This document shows positions 11,900 through 22,033 of a DNA stretch of 64,000 nt, in pieces (positions within the stretch are counted from its first letter, which is position 1; every line of letters begins with the position of its first letter). The notes under the pieces were generated by a model, which was not told the origin of the DNA, did not search any database, and was given only the letters and a program-made list of their open reading frames with translations. The position numbers and the translations under genes were made by a program. Origin of the DNA: Dioscorea cayenensis subsp. rotundata (taxonomy: Eukaryota; Streptophyta; Magnoliopsida; Dioscoreales; Dioscoreaceae); contig NC_052488.1 of assembly GCF_009730915.1 (NCBI RefSeq), positions 19,834,305 through 19,898,304 on the forward strand, in the 5' to 3' direction.

Positions 11900-12259
11900 A
11901 TCTAATATCCCCACCCACTCAGTATTCATAAGCAACAAAACCAACCCAACCAAAGCTAGGCATATTAGGATAATTAATGCAGTGTACTTTTTATAAGCAC
12001 AAGTGACAAAAGAAACCACCCCAATCACCATTTCAAAATAATAATAATAATAATAAAAGCAATCCATTTCCAACATTTGGGCGGTGACCGCACCACAAAC
12101 CAACCGCGTTCTTGGGCCCAACTCCCAAATCTCACGCTTATACAGCTCACAGCTGTATTTTCACTACAACCGCGGTGACAGCACCACCAGTTCCATTTCC
12201 AGTGGCATTCTCGTTATTCTTTCAAACATCAATGGCCTTTTTACTTCCACTCTCCTCTC

Positions 12260-12267
12260 TATATAAA
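12260..12267 (+). promoter_or_regulatory. TATA box of the NOI/RIN4-like gene
   Basis: CTATATAAA in a C/T-rich context, about 65 bp upstream of the proposed ATG at 12329. It is the only good TATA element in the region. Confidence 0.6.
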
Positions 12268-12328
12268 CCCCCTTTTGTGCTTAGTTTCCACTTGGTTATC
12301 TTTTCGTCTCATCTTCATCTTCGTTTTC

Positions 12329-13752
12329 ATGGAAGACCGCAAAGAAGTAAGCTTTTCTTCTTGATTTTCTTGGTTTTTTCTTGAGTTTTTTTCTTTGAAT
12401 TTATGGAAAATGGATGGTTGTGAAGAGGAATGGAGGATGGATGTCGGTGCCGGCGTTTGGGGATTGGGATATGAAGCAAGGGGTGCCGGATTACTCCATG
12501 GATTTCTCGAAGATCAGAGAAGCGAGGAAGATTAACAAGTCCGATTTCTCCAGAGCCAGTTTGGGGAACGAGGATGAGCTCATCTCCATCCAACGCGACG
12601 CCGCCTCCGCCGCCGATGATCACCGTGTCCCTCCTCACCATCACCAAGAGCCCCACCAATCCCCCACGGTGAGATTTTTTTTTTTTTTCTAAGGTTTTCG
12701 AAATTTGGGGATTTTTGGTGTGGAAATTGAGTACTTTCTATGGATTATTTTTATTTAGTTTCCGATGAGAAATTATTAGGATTTATGGTTAATTTGGATT
12801 GCATCAAGTTAGGGTTTTTTTTTGTATAATTAATTAGTATATTGATTTTGTTGTTAGAATTGATGTGATAACAAGATTGGGTCATAAATGAAGTTATTTT
12901 TAAATTTCTAATAAAATAAGATTATCATGCCTCATTTGATCCAAATTGGAAGGAATGGACTCTCAAGATAAAAGTTGAATAGTGGTAAATATAAGCCAAA
13001 TTTATCTAATACTGGATATAAACATCCTTTTTTTGTGTAGAAATTGAGTACTTTAGATTGAGTAGTATCCAATGTGAGATTATTAGGATTAAAGGTTAAT
13101 TTATATATTGATATTGATGTCATGTTGAAGGGTATAGTGATAAAGTTTTCTCTGTTCTTCTTACCTGACTTTAGTAATGGATTTATTTCCTTATTTTCAC
13201 TGGGATATATCCAGTAATTTATATCCTTGAATTTTTGTCTCTAATGAAATAAATGGGAGAAAGAACAGATGGTGATGATGTTTTGGGATGTTTTGCAGAA
13301 AAGTTTATATTCTAATTTATTTACTTTTTTTTTTTTAATTTAAAATTTAGCTTGTGTAATAAATAAAAGAGTTTGATTCCTGCTTGCTTACCTTTGTTGT
13401 CAAAATTGGATTGCTGGAAAAAGCTCCCTTGTAATCTCATTCAAAGCAGCAATCTGAGTCTTTATCTGGACTCTTGACTTAAAAATAATAATTAGAAATA
13501 ATAATGCACATTGATGTGGATTGGTGCTGGAACCAACTGAAAAACAGATGGCATCTGGACCATATGCAATAAATTCCATATATCTATATATTGTTTAAAA
13601 ATTTTATCTTTTTGTTTTCATTATTAAATTAAATTTAGACACAGAGATGATATTTATTAAATTATAATAGTTTAATTTTTGTTTTATTGTTATTTATCTT
13701 TCAGACAAAGAGGACGATTATGAGCTACTTTAACTGTTGCATAAGAGCATGA
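12329..13752 (+). CDS. NOI-domain / RIN4-like small membrane-anchored protein
   Basis: Member of the plant nitrate-induced (NOI)/RIN4 family, which sits on the plasma membrane and takes part in immune signalling. Proposed exons: 12329-12346, 12426-12668 and 13705-13752, giving 102 aa with phases joining. The NOI core is clear: SVPAFGDWD, then VPDYSMDFSKIREARK and SRASLGNEDELI. It contains the VPxFGxW signature that, in family members, is the AvrRpt2 protease cleavage site. The last exon encodes TKRTIMSYFNCCIRA, a C-terminal double cysteine typical of palmitoylation in this family. The 18-nt first exon (MEDRKE) rests on a plausible GTAAGC donor and a weaker acceptor at 12425. Starting instead at the in-frame ATG at 12414 without that intron is possible. 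The His/Pro-rich stretch before the last intron looks like a flexible linker. Confidence 0.85.
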
Positions 13753-14999
13753 TGATTTATTGGGTGGGTCTCATCTATCAATCTCTGATTCACAGTTTAT
13801 GTTATCTATTTGTTGAAGGTCTTTTTCTCTGTAACATATACCTCATCATTGTTCTTAAGTGAAATATGTTTTGTTTTATTTCTTTTCCCCTTTTTTTTTT
13901 TGGGGGTGTTTTTATTAGTTTATGTTTGTTTCAAAGCTTATCTTTCTTTTACTAGTCTATATTTGTCAAAAAGCTTAGCACTGATTGCTTTCTTTTCAAT
14001 ATTTTATAAAACTTGTTGTTTTCTGGTTGATTGTTCATGTAAATATGGTTAAATTACCCCTTTTAACAAAATTTATAAATTTATTTGGGTTACCTTCAAA
14101 TTCAATTGTTCACTTTACTATGGGTTATATCAATAGTAAGATGCATGAGTTCCATGTGAGAGGGTGGGAGATTAATTTTTTTTTTTACATGATAGATAAT
14201 GTGAATAGTAATTTATTAATTTTTATTGAAAAAATGATTATATTAAATTGACTTTCAGATTCAAATCACCTACCACTTTAATTTTTTTATTAATTGCAAA
14301 TCAAATTTAATTGACTATCTCTATCTTAAAAATATTAATAATATTTTAACTTGTATTATGATTTCTTTGCCATATATATATACACACATATATCTTATGT
14401 ATTAGATGTTATGATGGGCTTGGGCATCAGCATAAAAGTTTGGGAAGACTTTTTATGTGATCGATTATAAGATGAGAGTGTGCATATGTTAAACAGCAAA
14501 ATGCTTAGTTACGAGAATTCACTTAATTGGCTTAAATAAAGAAAGCGATTAATGTGAATACACACACACACACACACACATATATATAAAGCTAATGAAC
14601 TTGGTTTCTTATAATGAAATGGTCATTCTTAAGAGGTCAAATGATCATGGGCCTCAAAATGCATTTTGAAACTGAACTGGGTTTCAACCTAAGCAGGTGT
14701 GAGCATAACCGAAACAAAAAAAAAAGTCAAAATTTATTAATTTTGTCTATTTCATGAAAACATTATTATTATTATAATCATCCTATTTCATTGTTTTAAA
14801 ATCAAAGAAAAATTAGAATTAGAAATTCTCACTGTAATACCCATTTATCTTTTAGGAACTGCTTCTAAATTTTAGAGGGCTATTTCATAAATATTTTAGG
14901 AAATAGGGACTAAAAAGATATTTTGTAAAAATATAAAATAAAAGAGAGGACAGTCAGTTGACATGGAATGGAATCCCAGTAAAAAATGTTCACATGCTA

Positions 15000-15001
<2 letters not shown>

Positions 15002-15053
<52 letters not shown>
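15002..15053. repeat. (AAT)n microsatellite
   Basis: About seventeen uninterrupted AAT units. On the other strand it encodes a poly-leucine frame with no other support. Confidence 0.95.
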
Positions 15054-16046
15054 GAGGAGAGAAGCAGAAGAAGGAAAAGTAGGTGCATGAAAGTGAAGCC
15101 GGAGAGGGTTCAAAATTTTTGGTGACAACATTTAAGAGGCGGAGATAGGGTTTTTTTGTATAAGCATGCTTTTGGTGATGTGGGTTAAATCCATATAATG
15201 GCTCATCCAAGTTTGGGTGTCTTCATGGCTTTGATCAAGTTTTGCTTGCGCTATGGACTTGGATAATTTAGTTTATGATGCTCACTTGAGGTTATTCTAG
15301 ATTTATTTTATTTTATATTTTTGTTTTGCAATCTTCTTTCATTGTGTTACTTGTTAATTACAATTCATTTTAATTAATGTGTTCCTTATTAGTTATTACT
15401 AGGAGACCTTGTATATATGTATTAACATGAGTTGTTTTTTTTAGACATGCTTAAAAGTCATCAAATTGTCCATGCAGGGATATAAAAATAACTGCTATAA
15501 TTGCTAGAAAGAAGTAACTTTTTGTCATGCCAAATATATATATATATATATAAGATGTGGTAAATAGAAAATTAAAAAACACTATTAGTAGGGCTGCTTT
15601 CCTGATTAATCAGAAAGCAAGCCCTACAATATTGTGTAATCAAATATAGTTAAATATCAAGCCCAACTGAACTATCCATTGGTGCCTTACTATATTAGTA
15701 GCCTTTGGTTTATCTACTGGTGCATAACAATTATGCACAACATTCTTAAATATTCCACTGATTATTAGGCCACTTGATAAGCATGCTCTCATAAATTAAT
15801 TGATCATTAATTGTAAGATAACGCTGTGTATATAAATTATAGGAACTCAACAAGTTGAATGAGCTCAAAAGAGGAAATAGATCCTTGTTAGGTCTTCAAG
15901 AGGTGAGTAAAAATACGAAATGGCTCTTTATGATGTTCGAAAAAGAAATTTTGAACTTACAAAGTTTTATGTAGTTTATACAATTTGATGGATTACAAAT
16001 GTTATTGCTTGTGCTTATTAATTATTACTTGTTGCTAGTCTATAGA

Positions 16047-16179
16047 TGTGATCTTTGTTAATAATTGCATGGAATATATGGTATTGATTGACTTGTCTAT
16101 GGATGGAATATTGTGTGATCTTTGTTGATAATTGCATGGAATATGGTATTGATTGACTTGTCTATGGAAGGAATATTGT
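16047..16179. repeat. 67-bp tandem duplication
   Basis: Two copies starting TGTGATCTTTGTT at 16047 and 16114, each continuing AATTGCATGGAATAT and TTGATTGACTTGTCTATGGA, then TGTGA again at 16181. They differ by a 4-bp indel and a few substitutions. The array ends about 60 bp before the retrotransposon. Confidence 0.85.
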
Positions 16180-16236
16180 GTGATTGATACTTATAGTCAA
16201 TACAGTATATATATATATATATATATGGATGGATTA

Positions 16237-16839
16237 TGCTATCCTAAGAAATCTCAAGGAAGTAATTCACGGACAGAGCTACCTGTGAGAATTAATTCCA
16301 CAGCAATTCTACTGTATAATTGCAGAATTTAACCACTTGCATTGCCATCCATAGATCATTCATTCATAGTATCCATAATTTAAGGAAGTAAAAGCAGAGA
16401 AATTCAGTAATCAAAAAGAAACCCAGGAATTCTATGGATCTAAAAGCAGGGAATTTCAGTACTCAAAGTCACCTGCACACAAAGTTGATGAAGATCCAAA
16501 TCCTTGCCTCCGATCACAGGAATCCCTAATTACCTGCAGTCCAGAAGAGAGACACACAAAAGCAATTCCCAATAGAACCAGAAAACCAGAAAAATCCCAA
16601 AATCTCCCTGCTCTCACACTGGAGAGAAACCAGGGCCTTCAATCACATCCAGGATCAAAACTCCCCACTTCTCCAACTCGATCTCCTCTTATTTCCTGTT
16701 CCTCTGCGGTACAATGTACCCTCGAAGTCTAGAATTAATCCTGCTCTCCCTCTTGCTTCGTCGACACGTGGCGGTATTTTCTAATCCTCCACCCGAATCT
16801 GCTCCTCCTTTGTTGACTATGTTGACCGGCAATTTAACA
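16237..16839 (-). repeat. 3' LTR of the chromovirus
   Basis: 603 bp, same length as the partner LTR. On the minus strand the polyprotein frame continues from the interior through the polypurine tract into this LTR and stops at 16689-16691. Confidence 0.93.
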
Positions 16840-16988
16840 ATACCCCCCTCATAACCTTTGACCTTGTCCTCAAGGTCAAGTTCTGGGTATTCTTTGATCA
16901 ATGTGTCAACATCTTCCCAAGAGGTATCAGTGGCTTCTAATCCATGCCATTGAATCAAGACGCGAGCAACTCGCTTGTTCTCCCTCAC
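16689..16988 (-). pseudogene. Chromovirus polyprotein: chromodomain tail
   Basis: Contains VLIQWHGLEATDTSWED followed by LIKEYPELDLEDKV. This is the chromodomain core that targets integration by reading histone marks in chromoviruses. It is cut from integrase by a stop at 17001-17003 in the same frame. The downstream basic tail (RRSKRESRINSR) is encoded across the polypurine tract and inside the 3' LTR. Confidence 0.85.
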
Positions 16989-17000
16989 AATCTGACAATA

Positions 17001-18278
17001 TTACAGGATAGTAGCTGGAAGAATCATCGGGCCATGAGAAGAAGATAACAATGGTAGTGGTATCACTGTCTGAGTTGGATCACCCAAACACTGCTTCAGT
17101 AAAGATACATGAAAGACGGAATGAATCTTAGCCACTTCTGGCAGCTGCAATCTATAGGCCACATTGCCAATTCTTTGTAAGATTTTAAATGGCCCAAAAT
17201 ATTTCATCCCCAGTTTCTGGTTTCTGCGCAACAACACAGAATGCTGACGATAGGGTTGGAGCTTGACAAAAACCCAGTCCCCCTCTTGGAATTGGATTTC
17301 TGATCGTTTCCTATCCGCGAATCGTTTCATTCGCTCTTGAGCACGCAGCAAATTACTCTTTAATTGAGACAGGATTTTATCACTGTTAGACAACCACTGA
17401 GAAGCCAAGGAATGATCTTCCATTGTCTCCGTATATGGCACCAACCCCGGAGGTTCTCGTCCATAAACAATGCGAAATGGAGTCATGGCCGCGCTTGTTT
17501 GATACGAAGTGTTGTACCAATACTCCGCCCATGGCAAGAGATCCGCCCACCTACTAGGATGCGTAGATGTAAAACATCTCAAATACATTTCCAAACACTT
17601 GTTCAAAGCCTCGGTCTGGCCATCCGATTGAGGATGATAAGCTGTGGACATTTGAATAGACGTCCCCATCTTTGAAAATAGATGTTGCCAGAATCTACTT
17701 GTGAATGCCTTGTCACGGTCACATACAATAGAACGAGGAATACCGTGTAATTTAAGGACAGAATGAATGAATACCTCAGCAACACCCACACTGGAAAAGT
17801 CACCCTTCAATGGCATGAAGTGGCCGTACTTGGACAGCCGATCCACCACCACAAAAACCACAGAAAACCCTTTTGACAATGGCAATCCACATATAAAATC
17901 CATTGCTATGTCCTCCCAAATTTGTTGGGGAACAGGCAATGGTTGCAATAGCCCTCCAGGAGGAGTTGTGAGAGTTTTGGCTTGTTGACACACCATACAT
18001 TGTTGTACAAAATGGTGAACATCTTGACGCATCCCTTTCCAGAAGAATTGTGCAGCCAACCTCATGAAAGTCCTAAGGGAACCAGCGTGTCCTCCTAGAA
18101 GAGAACTATGGAAATCTTGTAACAATCTTGTTTTTAAATTGTTGTCATCAGGAATAACTATTCACCCTTTCCAGTACAGTAAACCTTGTCGCAGAGAATA
18201 TACAGAATGCCCATTTGTGGTCCCTTGTAAGGCCTTTATAATTGGTTCATAATAGCTATCCTTGCCTTGCAGTAATTA
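17001..18278 (-). pseudogene. Chromovirus polyprotein: integrase
   Basis: An HHCC zinc-binding region (HSSLLGGHAG, then QQCMVCQQAKT) precedes the integrase core, whose DDE acidic residues lie in AMDFICGLP, VCDRDKAFTS and HPQSDGQTEALNK. A GPF/Y-like module follows (KYFGPFKILQRIGNVAYRLQLP). An in-frame TGA at 18162-18164 separates the leader from the zinc finger; a TAA at 17001-17003 ends the segment. Otherwise it is unbroken. Confidence 0.9.
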
Positions 18279-19445
18279 CAGCTCATTGAAAAAGGACTCT
18301 TGTGATTGAAAAGAGGTAAGAGTAAAGCATCGCGATAACGCATCAACAGCCACATTCTCCCGGCCCGGTTTATATTCAATAGTAAAATTAAAACCCAGCA
18401 GCTTAGGTAACCATCTTTGTTGCTCAGGGGTCTGTATCGTTTGTTGACAGATATGCCACAAAGCTTGCTGATCGGTACGGATAATGAAGTGATTCCCCAG
18501 TAAATAATGTCTGAATTTTTGTACAGATTCCGTCACGGCAAACAATTCTCGGACATAGGCTGATTGAGTTTGCATCCGTGGAGTCATTTTGCGGGAGAAA
18601 TATGCGATGGGATGATGATTTTGGCTCAACACAGCTCCAATAGCAACTCCTGATGCATCTGTTTCTAACTCAAATGGCACTGAAAAATTGGGCAAGGCTA
18701 GTACCGGTGCATAAGTCATTGCCGTTTTTAAAATATCAAAAGCTTCTTGTGTAGTGGAAGACCAAAGGAAGGCATCTTTCCTTAATAAACCAGTCAGTGG
18801 TTGTGCCAATGTTGCATATTGCTTAATGAACTTCCTATAATATCCACTCAACCCGAAGAAGGCCCGAACTTGTTTCAAAGATGTAGGAGAAGGCAAATTC
18901 ACAATGGCAGAGATCTTGGCCGGGTCCATTTCAACCCCCCTGGAAGAAACAATGTGACCCAAGTACTCCATTTGTGGTTGCCCAAAGCTACATTTAGATA
19001 ATTTGGCATAAAGTTGATGGTGTGCCAAGGTTGATAAAACAATCTCCAAATGTTGTAGATGTAAGGGCCAAGAAGTACTATAAATTAGGATGTCATCGAA
19101 GAAAACCAAGACGAATTTTCGTAATGCAAAATTGAAAACCCGATGCATCAAAGATTGGAAAGTAGCTGGAGCATTTGAAAGGCCAAAAGGCATGACCAAC
19201 CATTGATAATGCCCTTGATGTGTGCGAAAGGCCGTTTTAAACCTGTCCTCCGGATGTAACAGGATTTGATGATACCCCGAGCGCAAATCCAATTTCGAAA
19301 AATATGTGGCCCCAAATAGTTCATCCAAGAGTTCATCGACTGTGGGTATAGGATAAGCATCCTTAATTGTGATTGCATTTAGAGCCCGGTAATCGGTACA
19401 AAACCTCCATGTCCCATCTTTTTTTTTGACCAAAATGATTGGAGA
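18279..19445 (-). pseudogene. Chromovirus polyprotein: reverse transcriptase and RNase H
   Basis: The reverse transcriptase fingers/palm blocks are VKKKDGTWRFCTDYRALN, FSKLDLRSGYHQI and MPFGLSNAPATFQ. The catalytic box is VFFDDILIYS, an FxDD variant of the usual YxDD. RNase H follows, with FELETDASGVAIGAVLSQ, YFSRKM and the DALSR end. The segment is bounded by stops at 19446-19448 and 18276-18278, both in frame with the rest. Confidence 0.93.
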
Positions 19446-21398
19446 TTAAAATGGACTAGTACTATGTGCAATTAGTCCGTCCGCTAACATTTGTTGTACC
19501 ATTTTGTCAATTTCTTCCTTCTGACTATGTGGATACTGATAAGGTTTGACTTTCACTGGTGTACTATCGGGTAACAGAGGTATCCTATGATCACAAGCTC
19601 GTGATGGTGGTAGCCCGCGAGGTACAGCAAACACAAAGTGAAATTTGTTTAATAATGCAAACAGCTCAACCGGCGTATCGGCAGTAATAACTGATTGAAT
19701 TTCAGAGGTGAGTTGCGGTGCAGTATTGGCCACAGGACTATTCAAAGCATCAACTGGGATTATCTGAAGAGAGTAACATTCCCGAATAGATTGAGTTGAA
19801 CATAACCTGTTCAATTGAGGCACCGTAGTATAAGCGGGTTTCGCCATCAGGGCTCCCTGTAACACCATGAATTGATTATTGTGATAGAAGTGAATAGTTT
19901 TCTTTTCATAATCCACAACATGGGGTCCCAATTGTGCCAGCCAAGAAGCTCCCAGAATTAAATCAGCACCGACAATTGCAAGGACATAAGCAGGAACCAA
20001 TAAGGTGTAGCCTTGAACTTGAACCTATAACTCAGGAACTTTGCCTTCGACATTCAAGGTTTGTCCATTGCCAACTAATACCTTCAATGGGTTGGTGGGG
20101 AGGACATCCAAATGCAGAAATTTTACTAATCTCGGTTGGATGAATGTGTCGTCACTGCCCCCATCCAATAATATTGTAATATGCTGGCCACCCAAAGTCC
20201 CATTGAAACGCATAGTGCCTGATACAACAGTACTAGACATAGCGTTAAGGGACATTTTAGTATCGGCTATACCAGTGTTGCGGTCTTGCCCAGGGTCATG
20301 TACCACATCAGGTGGGTGTGGATCAATGAAGAATTCACTGTCGAAAATTTCGGTGTCATGATCATCCCATTGCAAAAGAAGAAGTTTCTTGTTAGGACAC
20401 TTGTGGGTAGGGGAATACTTCTTGTCACAATTAAAACATAACCCTTTAGATTTTCGAATCTGCATCTCTTGGAATCCGATCCTACAAAATGTTGTTGGTG
20501 TCGAGGAAACACTATTGCTAGAATTGGGATTAGGAAAACTTTGCAGATTCTGTCCTGTAGCTCCAGTAGCAGGATGATTCAGCATAGTTGTTGGGCCTGG
20601 AAGAGGTTTCATTCGAGTATCAGGAATATACAAATTCTTGGTGTAAGTTGATTTCTTCCCCAATTGGAGCTTTTCTTCAAACAATTTTGCTAATGAAATT
20701 GCCTGATCCATGTCTTCAGGATGGCAAGGAATAATTTCAGCTTGCAATTCCTTTTTTAAGCCACTGATAAAGCTGTCCAGTAATATGTCTTCGGGTACAC
20801 CATCCACCCGATTAGCCAAAGCAATAAATTGGTCATAAAACTGAGAGACCGATCCCTCTTGAGTCATGCGAAATAATGAGTATCTTGGGCAATCAAATGC
20901 GGAGGGCCCATAAGCACATTCTAATGATTTTGTGAGAATTTTCCAGGAAGTCAATTTACCTGATTTTTGGAGTCGCTGAAACCATGGTATAACTGGGCCA
21001 TCGAAATGCACTGAAGCAATCCGTAATCTATGAGTATCCGGCACTCCATAATAGTCAAAGAATTGCTCAGCGTGAAAGATCCATTGCAACACATCAGAGC
21101 CTGCAAATCTTGGAAAATCTATTTTAATGTTCTTCACAGAAAAACCGTCCAAGTCTGACGGAATTGCTATCTGTGCAGAATTATCCACCACGGATTGTGA
21201 TACAGGAACATCATTTGGGGATTTTAGAGGCTGTAGGCCTTCCATCATTTGGGACAACCCAGCTAAGGATTGTTGAATTAGCGGCAGTGCCGTGAGGGAT
21301 TGTTCAATGATCTTAAATCGTTGCTCATTGTTGTCCATTAATGTAAACAATGTCTCCACCTTAGCATTTAGTTCCTTCAGACGAGTATTATCAGCCAT
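19446..21398 (-). pseudogene. Chromovirus polyprotein: Gag, zinc knuckle and protease
   Basis: Starts at an ATG 33 bp inside the 5' LTR (MADNTRLKEL). Gag blocks include FPRFAGSDVLQWIFHAEQFF and VSQFYDQFIALANRVDG. A CCHC knuckle is CFNCDKKYSPTHKC, and the aspartic protease centre is LLDGGSDDTFI, where the usual D-S/T-G has become D-G-G. An in-frame TAG at 20025-20027 falls inside the protease, followed by ILGASWLAQLGP, the second half of that domain. Confidence 0.9.
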
Positions 21399-21430
21399 AG
21401 AAGGGAGAAAGGGACAACGAAAGCACCAAT

Positions 21431-22033
21431 TGCTATGCTAAGAAATCTCAAGGAAGTAATTCACGGACAGAGCTACCTGTGAGAATTAATTCCACAGCAA
21501 TTCTACTGTATAATTGCAGAATTTAACCACTTACATTGCCATCCATAGATCATTCATTCATAGTATCCATAATTTAAGGAAGTAAAAGCAGAGAAATTCA
21601 GTAATCAAAAAGAAACCCAGGAATTCTATGGATCTAAAAGCAGGGAATTTCAGTACTCAAAGTCACCTGCACACAGAGTTGATGAAGATCCAAATCCTTG
21701 CCTCCGATCACAGGAATCCCTAATTACCTGCAGTCCAGAAGAGAGACACACAAAAGCAATTCCCAATAGAACCAGAAAACCAGAAAAATCCCAAAATCTC
21801 CCTGCTCTCACACTGGAGAGAAACCAGGGCCTTCAATCACATCCAGGATCAAAACTCCCCACTTCTCCAACTCGATCTCCTCTTATTTCCTGTTCCTCTG
21901 CGGTACAATGTACCCTCGAAGTCTAGAATTAATCCTGCTCTCCCTCTTGCTTCGTCGACACGTGGCAGTATTTTCTAATCCTCCACCCGAATCTGCTCCT
22001 CCTTTGTTGACTATGTTGACCGGCAATTTAACA
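21431..22033 (-). repeat. 5' LTR of the chromovirus
   Basis: 603 bp; differs from the other LTR at about four positions (for example ATGCTAAG versus ATCCTAAG near the left end and GGCAGTATT versus GGCGGTATT near the right end). Confidence 0.93.

Larger units (their letters stand above)
13753..16236. other. Spacer with 3' UTR and simple repeats
   Basis: The first few hundred bases are probably the 3' UTR of the NOI/RIN4-like gene. The rest has no supportable gene. It contains an (AAT)n tract, (CA)n near 14560, (TA)n near 15535, a 67-bp tandem duplication near 16047 and (AT)n near 16205 beside the retrotransposon. Confidence 0.5.
16237..22033 (-). mobile_element. Ty3/gypsy LTR retrotransposon, chromovirus clade, 5.8 kb
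   Basis: Two 603-bp LTRs begin TG and end CA on the plus strand and differ at four sites by eye. The flanking 5-bp duplication is GATTA (16232-16236) and GATTC (22034-22038). The interior on the minus strand runs gag, protease, reverse transcriptase, RNase H, integrase and chromodomain. That is the Ty3/gypsy order, with the C-terminal chromodomain of chromoviruses. A purine tract ending GAGGGGGGTAT lies directly against the 3' LTR at 16840-16855. A TGGTGCTTTCGTTG primer-binding-like sequence lies 2 bp from the 5' LTR at about 21415-21428; I do not assign its tRNA. All domains lie in one reading frame broken by five stops. The low LTR divergence indicates a recent insertion. Confidence 0.95.

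Noticed and set aside
14896-15210. Minus-strand frame with a run of leucines
   Set aside because: Produced by the (AAT)n microsatellite; no other coding sign.
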